DNA of 64,000 nucleotides from Rhynchospora pubera. Taxonomy: Eukaryota; Streptophyta; Magnoliopsida; Poales; Cyperaceae. Of this stretch, positions 43,368 through 54,663 are shown piece by piece (within the stretch, counting starts at the first letter, position 1; each line of letters begins with the position of its first letter). The stretch is from contig CM051460.1 of NCBI GenBank assembly GCA_028095005.1, positions 160,141,461 through 160,205,460 on the forward strand, given 5' to 3'. A program made the position numbers and the translations under genes. The notes beneath the pieces are model-generated. The model did no database searches, had not been told where the DNA came from, and was given only the letters and a program-made list of their open reading frames with translations.

Positions 43368-45123
43368 TGTTAGAGATATGTCCTAGAAGCCAATCTTTTT
43401 GGCTACTTCTATGGTTTTATGTTATGGATGATTTTATATCATTTGTTCCTTGATTTATGTGTTGACAGTTTATTCAGGTTGAGGATCTGAATTATAGATC
43501 ACTGTGATTCATTTAGTAGTAAATGACAACAATAAATCTAAAGCGTCCATAATCTTGATAATTAACAAGGAACATTAATTATCAATAAGATTAGTATGCA
43601 AGTTAAGTGTTGATTAAGTTCTATAAATCAAAGGTTAAGAGTAACCAACTTAATTGCATATGTTTATGTTATTTGAACATAGTACAGGACATGACCCAAC
43701 GAAATAAATATATGGATTGTGTTTTGGTGTCATTATTTATTTCGTTATGATTTTGATTCTAAGTTTGAGATATTTATCTTTTCCACATGAGGATAGGTTC
43801 AATAAATATCGTCTACCGCTGATTCCCGATAAGGGCTGCTATACGGACGTTATTTATGTTCTCTTGAATTGTGCGGGGAAAAGCTAAATAGTCAAGAAAA
43901 CCGTATGTCCCTCATTAATTCACTTAGTGAGTGACGATATCTGTTTGGGCCCCTTGATGGAGATAGATTGTTTGCTAGCAACTGATACAATTATCTCTAG
44001 ATCAAGAAACGTATAATCTGCAAGAATGACACATTCCTATCTTGGATTATACGATGATATCGTGAGGCATAGGAATCAAAATAGAGATATATTATTATTC
44101 TCTTATGCAGGATTGAAATATTGTAGCTGTACACTATTTATGCGAATTGGGAATCATAACGTGTTGCTAGATACCGCTTATGATTATTGGATTTAAATAG
44201 CGATTTAACTCCATGTCCAACGTAGCATAAATCCTCAAAGGGTCACACAGAATTGGTGTTTTAACCATGCTTGCATTATTTATTTATTTGCAATAATTGG
44301 TATTGCAAAATATGATGAGTTGATTAATTAATTAAATAGCGTTGTAGACCGTTATAATTAATTAAATCAAAGGGATCATATAGAAATAAATTAATGCATT
44401 ATCTAATCCCTAAATAATTATTATTAAGTTAATAATTATTTATTTTAACACATGTGCATTTTATAGGGCTTTAATTAAATAATTAATTAAAGGCCCAATA
44501 GGGATCCAAATTGAGAGCAACAAGAGAGGCCATTTAATGAATGATTAAGTGGACCCATGAGGCAATGCAATTGGCCCATAAAGGCCCTCTTTGTGGCCGG
44601 CCAAGCAAGGTGGTAGGTGGGGTGGCAATTTGGTAAATAGTTAGTGTGAGGTAGGTAGGGTTTGCACTCTATATAAGGATGTGGATGGTTGCAAATCCCC
44701 CTCTCTCTCTCCCACTAACCTAGCCGCCCCCCTTCCCTTGTGCGCCTCCCTCTCTCCCATCTCTTCCTATTGCTCATGTGTTGAGCCCTCCATTCTTCCA
44801 CAAATAACTTGTTGATTTGCTAGAAGAATTGAGAAAGCTAGGGATTAGGCATCTCCTCCAAGTTACTAGCATAACTTGTAGAGGATTTGGTTAATACCAA
44901 GTGGACTCGAGGCGATACGACAAGGAGGCGCGAGCTAGACGTGAGCACAACCACCTACAACCTAGCCGGTTCGAGCCTCTTGATTACTAGCTCAAGAGAG
45001 GTATACCTTGAACCTTTCTCTCTTGTGTGAATGGCTTAGTGCAAGATCAGTGTTTGTGCATGATTGTTTATGGATAATTAGTAGTATTTAATCATAAAAT
45101 GAAAATTATGCACTTAACTAACA
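43368..45123 (+). repeat. Copia 3' LTR
   Basis: 1756 bp, same length as the 5' LTR. It differs by CTCTTCCTATT (5' LTR: CTCTCCCTATT) and by GATCAGTG (5' LTR: GATCCATG). Confidence 0.95.
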
Positions 45124-45953
45124 TTATATATACATAAGTTCAACAAAATTCGCTAAATACTAATAGCTAAATGAAATTTTGTGTACTCTTTAATTAGTAC
45201 TTTATTTAATATTAAAATAATAATTTTTAATAATTTATTTAAATTAATATTAATTTGTTTATTCCTAACTCACCATTCAAACAATATTTTTTATTTTCGG
45301 AATAACACTCTTTCCACTATTCCCAAAGTTACACTCTTTCTAATATTTTCTTTCTAAAATTCTTATTTCTTATTCTCATACTATCTAAACTGCCCGTAAT
45401 GGATGTATGCAGATAGCGAATAGAACAATGAAATATTGGTGGAAGTGAGAAGTACTTTCTTCCGGTTTTAAAAACCTATTTTAGTCCCACAAGGTCAAAC
45501 GAACATAAAAAGCAACTCTTATAGATGCGATTATATCCTCCGTGGCGTCTTTCCGAAGACACCCGTCTCTTGCGTTCCACTAATTAATCATATATAAGCT
45601 AAAGCTAGGCTTGCGGTTAGCGTACAAAAATAAATGGGCGGCACTGTTTTTTTCACCGCTTTGATAATTATTTTCTTTGTTCCAAAATTTTTTATTCGAA
45701 ATCCGTGAATTTTTTTTAAAATTTTTCTTTCTGTTTGAGATCTAATCCTTTCATTTCTTCACCATGAAATAAGCCTTTGTTGTATAAGGACAACTTTTGA
45801 ATTTCTTTCAAAATATATTTTTATTTTTTTCCGTCCAATCTGTATAGTTTTAGCAAAAATTTCAAGTATCGACAAAAATGGGGTATTTTTTAGGCTAAAA
45901 ACTTGTTGCTTTAGGGATAGATGTAGCTTAGATTTAGGTTTTTGCTTGGTTTG

Positions 45954-48900
45954 TGTTACATTCATGAAAATTTTAAAGTTTATATTTCCTGAAAATATTA
46001 TTTAAAGGTTTTGTTAAGCAAATTTTAGATATGGTTAGTGTGAAGATAATTTAATTAAGCATCATTTCATTACATGGTTTGAGTTATTGCACATGTTATT
46101 TGGATTTTCATTCATATGTTGCTTGTGGGTGCATTTTGGAGTTGTGTAATAAAAAGGCTTTTAGTAAAAAAAAAAAAGGAAAATCCCAACCCACTTTTCC
46201 CCACCCGTGCAACAGAGAGGAAAAACCTCTCTTTTCTCTCTCTCTCTTGCGCACACCCCTCTGCCTTCCTTTTCTCTCTTAATCCCATTTGGTTCCATAC
46301 AAAATCAACTCAAAACAAAATAGAATAAAATCTGAAAAAAATCGGGAAAAATCAGAAATGGTGAGTTGAAGTAGAGATCTATGCATGCAAGTAGTGTCAT
46401 ACAAAATATATTTTACATTTATGCATATCTTTGCAAGTAGTTGCCTATTACACAAGTAAACAGCTGGAGGAGGTCGAATAAATTAGTGTCGTACAATTTC
46501 ATTTTATTAAAAAGGATAAAATATATTAATACATGCAAAACTTACAAAACTAAAGGGGGAAAAAAATGGATTTATAGGAACTCTGGCCCCGTTCTGCTTC
46601 CCTTCCCTCCGCCCTTAAGGTACCTATACATAGAGTTATTAGCGAAGTACCCATATTATAATACCACGTAAATTAAGAAAGCATTTGAATTTAATTGACA
46701 TACTTAATGCATGAAGAAACCGATAATCCAAATCTTAAAAGAAGATAGGATCAGTGAGTGAATCTAAAGCTACAGCCATTACGGGGCCATTTGGATGGTA
46801 CGGGAATGAGGAAGAATTGTTTCTTTTTAGGAATAGTTTCTTTCTAGAAATAGCTTCTTTCTGAGCATCCAAACAAGTTAGGAATAAGAAGAAAATAGTT
46901 TCTTCCAACAATTATATATACATAAGTTCAACAAAATTCGCTAAATACTAATAGCTAAATGAAATTTTGTGTACTCTTTAATTAGTACTTTATTTAATAT
47001 TAAAATAATAATTTTTAATAATTTATTTAAATTAATATTAATTTGTTTATTCCTAACTCACCATTCAAACAATATTTTTTATTTTCGGAATAACACTCTT
47101 TCCACTATTCCCAAAGTTACACTCTTTCTAATATTTTCTTTCTAAAATTCTTATTTCTTATTCTCATACTATCTAAACTGCCCGTAATGGATGTATGCAG
47201 ATAGCGAATAGAACAATGAAATATTGGTGGAAGTGAGAAGTACTTTCTTCCGGTTTTAAAAACCTATTTTAGTCCCACAAGGTCAAACGAACATAAAAAG
47301 CAACTCTTATAGATGCGATTATATCCCCCGTGGCGTCTTCCCGAAGACACCCGTCTCTTGCGTTCCACTTGTGATACCCATTAAAAAAAGAAGATATATA
47401 TATATATATATAAACTAACAAATGATTAATTAACCTAACTTGGGTTGAAAGATATACATAAATAAATAAATGTAAGAAAATTATGAAAACTATAGTAAAT
47501 TGTACCAGAAGATGAAATTACAAAAAACTATTATATTGAATAGTAAATTAATGAAATAATAATTAGGTAAATTATAAAAAAAATATATAGTAATATGCAT
47601 TAAGAGAAATGATATTCTAAAGTACTGAATTAAACATGATCATCATAATTGACAAGAAAAAAATATATATATGACTGTCTTGCATCTCATAACTTTGACT
47701 TCTAATTAATAGTGATATGATGATATTAAAATTATAAATATGAAACAAAAATAACTAAACTTAAAATTTTAATTAGCAAAATTACTAAATCTGGAAAAAA
47801 AAAGATTAAATTGGTTGGGATTTACGAGACTTAAGTCCCTACCCGTGAACCCCTCCTCCCTCTTTTCTTTTTCCCCTCCCGATCCTCTCCTTTGTGTCTT
47901 CCATTCTCTCTCTTTAAGGCCTTCCCCGCCTCCCGTCGTCGCTGCTCCGCCATCGCGTCGGCGCAATGACCCCACCACTAAAACCCGACCACTACACTTT
48001 TTTTTTCTCTCCTCTTTTACAAAGCCGCCCCACCACTCTTCTAGCTCGGCCCCACCTCTCCACAATCGTGCCTTACCTCCGCCGGTGTGCCTCGAGTTGC
48101 TGAGCACCGCCGTGACCTCTTAAGGCCAGATCCACACTTTTTCCCTCTCATTTCTAGAAACCCTAAACCCGCTTCAAATTTGATCCGTTAGGTTTCGGAC
48201 CAGCCGGCAAATACCGACTCACTCCTTGATCTCTCTCAATCACTATGTTGTTGTTTGATCGCCCGATTTGTTGATGGCGTTGGTTGATGTCCGAGCCATC
48301 ATTCCTTGAGTCATTTCTTTTTTTGGTAAGTCTTTCTAATCTCTTGTATAAATGTGTACCTTAATTTAGAATGTGTAATCTGAATGATCCGAGTAGTTGT
48401 GCAATTATGAAATCTAGTTAATTTGTGTAAATATGTGATTGATTATGTATTGTGTTGGATGCTTGATAATTGGAGATTATGCGAAAATATACAAAAAGGA
48501 TATTTGTAAGCTACATTAGATTCTTGCATGTGCATTGATCCTTTCAAAGAGAATCACAAATGTTAAGTATATGTTATGGATTAAATTCAAGTCTTGCATT
48601 ATTTTCAAATAAATGTATTTTCATGCATGTAAATGGTATATGAAGTTTTGCATGTCAAACATGTTTGTGGTAACGAAATTTTGTTGGGTTACAATACTGA
48701 TTTTGTGGGTTTCTAGGAGTGATTAGTAAAAAGGATTGATATTAGGTTTGGATTAAGGTTTGGCCGCAAACCTTAATCTAGGGCCTATCCGGCATGCATG
48801 TGAATTTAGAGTTAGAAAATGGATTTGTGAAGTGGTATAAGCCATTTTATTGGAATGTTTTACAAAATATGAACACTAATATTGCATAAGTTTTGCATGC

Positions 48901-51090
48901 GGGATTAGGTTCGTACTTGGTACTCGATCGTATCAATTACGTTGCATGACATGCTATGGGTATTCAAATATTTTTTTTTTTGATTTAAAAATATAATTAG
49001 TATACATGAGTACAAGACAAATGCATTCAAGTGTTGCATGTCATATTGTAATGCGTACGTATAGTTTAGGTTTTATGGTAAAACAATGAGCTTACATGGG
49101 ATTTTGGCAGCAAGTGCATAATTTATTTTTAATTTAGAGGTTGGTTTCAGTTGAGAATAAATGTAATTTTTGTTGAAACTCTTTTTAAGCATAAAATATT
49201 TATACATGTTCAAACTTGATTAAGGTTATTAGTTCATACTAATACTTGTGATAGAAGTACTCTAATATTATATAAACTGATGTTAGACTTGCTGTAGTTA
49301 CATGCTTTTAGTATTTTGGGCACTAATGGAATTACTTATTAAAACATAGATTACTTGAAATATAACCTGAACCTATTTGAGTATTAAAATTGAAACGAGA
49401 ATTTATATTTGTTTAGAGTCGAGAAATTTTGAGTTGGAATTTAGGAGCAGCTGACATGACGGAGGCACTTTAGAGTTAATTTGATTGCCTGCTTGCTTTT
49501 GTTTTGGATTTTACTTGCTGCTTAAGGTACGGATTCCACTTGAGTTTTAATTATATGTGACATATCATTATTATGCATTTTGAATTCATAACTTGATTAT
49601 CATTCATGAAAATATTTGTGTATATGTAAACGATGCATGATTGTATAGTGGCATATTGAATGGTATCCGATTGAAATGTGATTTGATTGAGGTAAGTACA
49701 GCTTGTGTGGTTGAGATAGACACTCGTAATGTTTGGAGGTGGAGTCATGACCCATCCTACCAAGCACCGTGTAATAAGCGCTTATGTACCGGGACTCAGT
49801 AGGTCCAGTCTAGAATGGTCCGGAGTGTGAGTGTTCCCAGCTTGCTTGTACATTTTGATGATTTAATTGATTGAATTATGTATGAATTGAATTGGCCGTT
49901 GGCATCCATCTTAAAAGGTGGTTCGCGGTATCTGAAGGAAATGATTGAAATAATTGACTTGTGATAAACCAGACTTGCATATTAGATAATTGTCCAACCT
50001 ATTGAGTCGGCATTTGTTATACTTTGAAATTTGAATTGCTATGGAAGTGATTGCCGAGCTCACATTGCATATCGCATTGATTTAATTAATCTGAATTGTT
50101 ATGTCTGCTTGAAACAATATGTGAATGTTTTTACATGCTAGTTGTTGCATACGATTAATTACTTTTTCAAGGAATTGAGATGACATTTGTCATACTTTGA
50201 ATTTTAATTATTTTGAAGAGTATTGAATTTATTTCATAATTGCATCGACTGATTGAAGTTTTTATATTTGACATTTGTTTAAAATAAATATGGATTTGAT
50301 TTGAAAATTATCTTGGCTCAGTCATGTATTTAGTTCCAACGCATGATAATCAAAACTCAAGTGGCTGGAACTGAATACCGTACTGAGATAAATTTTATTT
50401 ATCTCATTCCGTGCTTTTTGGCATGTTTCCACAATTGGTTGTGGGTTCCAGGTTTCAGATCAAGTGCTGGACTGCAAGACGAGTAGCGGACCATTGGATC
50501 CTGTGGTTAGAAATCCGTATGAACCAGACTGTTGTAGGATTTATTTTACATTTGAGTAATCAATTATTAAATTTATATCTTACATGTAGTTTAATTGCGT
50601 TTAATTAACAGTAATTTGAAAAATAAACATTAGTAAGCCTTGCGGGTGCAGCAGACATCCGCGGCGGGCACTCCGTCGTGTGTTGCCCAGTTACGGTATT
50701 CGACGGGGTGTCACACCACTAATTAATCATATATAAGCTAAAGCTAGGCTTGCGGTTAGCGTACAAAAATAAATGGGCGGCATTGTTTTTTCACCGCTTT
50801 GATAATTATTTTCTTTGTTCCAAAATTTTTTATTCGAAATCCGTGAATTTTTTTTAAAATTTTTCTTTCTGTTTGAGATCTAATCCTTTCATTTCTTCAC
50901 CATGAAATAAGCCTTTGTTGTATAAGGACAACTTTTGAATTTCTTTCAAAATATATTTTTATTTTTTTCCGTCCAATCTGTATAGTTTTAGCAAAAATTT
51001 CAAGTATCGACAAAAATGGGGTATTTTTAGGCTAAAAACTTGTTGCTTTAGGGATAGATGTAGCTTAGATTTAGGTTTTTGCTTGGTTTG
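45954..51090. repeat. Array unit 6, split by a solo LTR
   Basis: 1786 bp once the solo LTR at 47370-50715 and its TSD are removed. Private variants: CTGAGCATCC near 46862, ATATCCCCCGTGG near 47322, GGCATTGTTTTTTC near 50778. Confidence 0.9.
47370..50715 (+). mobile_element. Solo LTR of a Tekay-type gypsy element
   Basis: 3346 bp from TGTGATACCC to GGGGTGTCACA, flanked by exact CCACT duplications (47365-47369 and 50716-50720). There is no internal region, so it is a product of LTR-LTR recombination. Modules match the LTRs at 1 and 6434: CCCTACCCGTGAA near 47838, a CT-rich stretch at 47850-48120, GTAAGT at 48326, GTACGGATTCC near 49528, the 172-bp block at 49684-49855, one degenerate minisatellite unit near 49890, and the hairpin at 50365-50451. 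The ORF pair at 47769-48123 on opposite strands comes from the CT-rich leader. Confidence 0.92.
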
Positions 51091-52878
51091 TGTTACATTC
51101 ATGAAAATTTTAAAGTTTATATTTCCTGAAAATATTATTTAAAGGTTTTGTTAAGCAAATTTTAGATATGGTTAGTGTGAAGATAATTTAATTAAGCATC
51201 ATTTCATTACATGGTTTGAGTTATTGCACATGTTATTTGGATTTTCATTCATATGTTGCTTGTGGGTGCATTTTGGAGTTGTGTAATAAAAAGGCTTTTA
51301 GTAAAAAAAAAAAAAGGAAAATCCCAACCCACTTTTCCCCACCCGTGCAACAGAGAGGAAAAACCTCTCTTTTCTCTCTCTCTCTTGCGCACACCCCTCT
51401 GCCTTCCTTTTCTCTCTTAATCCCATTTGGTTCCATACAAAATCAACTCAAAACAAAATAGAATAAAATCTGAAAAAAATCGGGAAAAATCAGAAATGGT
51501 GAGTTGAAGTAGAGATCTATGCATGCAAGTAGTGTCATACAAAATATATTTTACATTTATGCATATCTTTGCAAGTAGTTGCCTATTACACAAGTAAACA
51601 GCTGGAGGAGGTCGAATAAATTAGTGTCGTACAATTTCATTTTATTAAAAAGGATAAAATATATTAATACATGCAAAACTTACAAAACTAAAGGGGAAAA
51701 AAATGGATTTATAGGAACTCTGGCCCCGTTCTGCTTCCCTTCCCTCCGCCCTTAAGGTACCTATACATAGAGTTATTAGCGAAGTACCCATATTATAATA
51801 CCACGTAAATTAAGAAAGCATTTGAATTTAATTGACATACTTAATGCATGAAGAAACCGATAATCCAAATCTTAAAAGAAGATAGGATCAGTGAGTGAAT
51901 CTAAAGCTACAGCCATTACGGGGCCATTTGGATGGTACGGGAATGAGGAAGAATTGTTTCTTTTTAGGAATAGTTTCTTTCTAGAAATAGCTTCTTTCTA
52001 AGCATCCAAACAAGTTAGGAATAAGAAGAAAATAGTTTCTTCCAACAATTATATATACATAAGTTCAACAAAATTCGCTAAATACTAATAGCTAAATGAA
52101 ATTTTGTGTACTCTTTAATTAGTACTTTATTTAATATTAAAATAATAATTTTTAATAATTTATTTAAATTAATATTAATTTGTTTATTCCTAACTCACCA
52201 TTCAAACAATATTTTTTATTTTCGGAATAACACTCTTTCCACTATTCCCAAAGTTACACTCTTTCTAATATTTTCTTTCTAAAATTCTTATTTTTTATTC
52301 TCATACTATCTAAACTGCCCGTAATGGATGTATGCAGATAGCGAATAGAACAATGAAATATTGGTGGAAGTGAGAAGTACTTTCTTCCGGTTTTAAAAAC
52401 CTATTTTAGTCCCACAAGGTCAAACGAACATAAAAAGCAACTCTTATAGATGCGATTATATCCTCCGTGGCGTCTTCCCGAAGACACCCGTCTCTTGCGT
52501 TCCACTAATTAATCATATATAAGCTAAAGCTAGGCTTGCGGTTAGCGTACAAAAATAAATGGGCGGCACTGTTTTTTTCACCGCTTTGATAATTATTTTC
52601 TTTGTTCCAAAATTTTTTATTCGAAATCCGTGAATTTTTTTAAAAATTTTTCTTTCTGTTTGAGATCTAATCCTTTCATTTCTTCACCATGAAATAAGCC
52701 TTTGTTGTATAAGGACAACTTTTGAATTTCTTTCAAAATATATTTTTATTTTTTTCCGTCCAATCTGTATAGTTTTAGCAAAAATTTCAAGTATCGACAA
52801 AAATGGGGTATTTTTTAGGCTAAAAACTTGTTGCTTTAGGGATAGATGTAGCTTAGATTTAGGTTTTTGCTTGGTTTG
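51091..52878. repeat. Array unit 7
   Basis: 1788 bp, uninterrupted. Private variant TATTTTTTATTC near 52289. Confidence 0.9.
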
Positions 52879-54663
52879 TGTTACATTCATGAAAATTTTA
52901 AAGTTTATATTTCCTGAAAATATTATTTAAAGGTTTTGTTAAGCAAATTTTAGATATGGTTAGTGTGAAGATAATTTAATTAAGCATCATTTCATTACAT
53001 GGTTTGAGTTATTGCACATGTTATTTGGATTTTCATTCATATGTTGCTTGTGGGTGCATTTTGGAGTTGTGTAATAAAAAGGCTTTTAGTAAAAAAAAAA
53101 AAGGAAAATCCCAACCCACTTTTCCCCACCCGTGCAACAGAGAGGGAAAACCTCTCTTTTCTCTCTCTCTTGCGCACACCCCTCTGCCTTCCTTTTCTCT
53201 CTTAATCCCATTTGGTTCCATACAAAATCAACTCAAAACAAAATAGAATAAAATCTGAAAAAAATCGGGAAAAATCAGAAATGGTGAGTTGAAGTAGAGA
53301 TCTATGCATGCAAGTAGTGTCATACAAAATATATTTTACATTTATGCATATCTTTGCAAGTAGTTGCCTATTACACAAGTAAACAGCTGGAGGAGGTCGA
53401 ATAAATTAGTGTCGTACAATTTCATTTTATTAAAAAGGATAAAATATATTAATACATGCAAAACTTACAAAACTAAAGGGGAAAAAAATGGATTTATAGG
53501 AACTCTGGCCCCGTTCTGCTTCCCTTCCCTCCGCCCTTAAGGTACCTATACATAGAGTTATTAGCGAAGTACCCATATTATAATACCACGTAAATTAAGA
53601 AAGCATTTGAATTTAATTGACATACTTAATGCATGAAGAAACCGATAATCCAAATCTTAAAAGAAGATAGGATCAGTGAGTGAATCTAAAGCTACAGCCA
53701 TTACGGGGCCATTTGGATGGTACGGGAATGAGGAAGAATTGTTTCTTTTTAGGAATAGTTTCTTTCTAGAAATAGTTTCTTTCTAAGCATCCAAACAAGT
53801 TAGGAATAAGAAGAAAATAGTTTCTTCCAACAATTATATATACATAAGTTCAACAAAATTCGCTAAATACTAATAGCTAAATGAAATTTTGTGTACTCTT
53901 TAATTAGTACTTTATTTAATATTAAAATAATAATTTTTAATAATTTATTTAAATTAATATTAATTTGTTTATTCCTAACTCACCATTCAAACAATATTTT
54001 TTATTTTCGGAATAACACTCTTTCCACTATTCCCAAAGTTACACTCTTTCTAATATTTTCTTTCTAAAATTCTTATTTCTTATTCTCATACTATCTAAAC
54101 TGCCCGTAATGGATGTATGCAGACAGCGAATAGAACAATGAAATATTGGTGGAAGTGAGAAGTACTTTCTTCCGGTTTTAAAAACCTATTTTAGTCCCAC
54201 AAGGTCAAACGAACATAAAAAGCAACTCTTATAGATGCGATTATATCCTCCGTGGCGTCTTCCCGAAGACACCCGTCTCTTGCGTTCCACTAATTAATCA
54301 TATATAAGCTAAAGCTAGGCTTGCGGTTAGCGTACAAAAATAAATGGGCGGCACTATTTTTTTCACCGCTTTGATAATTATTTTCTTTGTTCCAAAATTT
54401 TTTATTCGAAATCCGTGAATTTTTTTTAAAATTTTTCTTTCTGTTTGAGATCTAATCCTTTCATTTCTTCACCATGAAATAAGCCTTTGTTGTATAAGGA
54501 CAACTTTTGAATTTCTTTCAAAATATATTTTTATTTTTTTCCGTCCAATCTGTATAGTTTTAGCAAAAATTTCAAGTATCGACAAAAATGGGGTATTTTT
54601 TAGGCTAAAAACTTGTTGCTTTAGGGATAGATGTAGCTTAGATTTAGGTTTTTGCTTGGTTTG
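52879..54663. repeat. Array unit 8
   Basis: 1785 bp. Has a shortened CT run and GAGGGAAAACC near 53141, CAGACAGCG near 54119 (shared with units 3 and 4) and GGCACTATTTTTTT near 54350. It is followed by a complete LTR. Confidence 0.9.

Larger units (their letters stand above)
35259..45123 (+). mobile_element. Complete Ty1/copia retrotransposon
   Basis: 9865 bp with two 1756-bp LTRs and an exact 5-bp duplication TTATA (35254-35258 and 45124-45128), inserted in the MITE part of array unit 5. By eye the LTRs differ at only about three positions (near 36653/44762 and 36948/45057), so the insertion is very young. It has PBS, PPT, a long untranslated leader and one uninterrupted gag-pol ORF, so it has the visible cis sites and ORF expected of an autonomous element. 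LTR length, long leader and total size resemble the Tork/Angela group, but the lineage is not proven. Confidence 0.95.
34298..45953. repeat. Array unit 5, split by a copia element
   Basis: 1786 bp once the copia insertion at 35259-45123 and its TSD are removed. Private variants: ATATTCTAATAC near 34864 and GTCTTTCCGAAG near 45547. Confidence 0.9.
27146..54663. repeat. Tandem array of eight LTR-start/X units
   Basis: LTR starts (TGTTACATTC) recur at 27146, 28934, 30723, 32509, 34298, 45954, 51091, 52879 and finally 54664. After subtracting the copia insertion with its TSD (9870 bp) and the solo LTR with its TSD (3351 bp), every period is 1785-1789 bp. Each unit is the first 439 bp of the gypsy LTR, ending GCATGCAAG, joined to about 1349 bp of X starting TAGTGTCATAC and ending GTTTG. 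The units are nearly identical (a few substitutions each), so amplification is recent. No unit encodes a protein: the recurring 60-90 aa ORFs come from the LTR start and its A- and CT-runs. Confidence 0.93.

Noticed and set aside
47769..48123. Overlapping plus and minus ORFs of about 100 codons
   Set aside because: Both lie in the GC- and CT-rich leader of a solo LTR with low-complexity translation.
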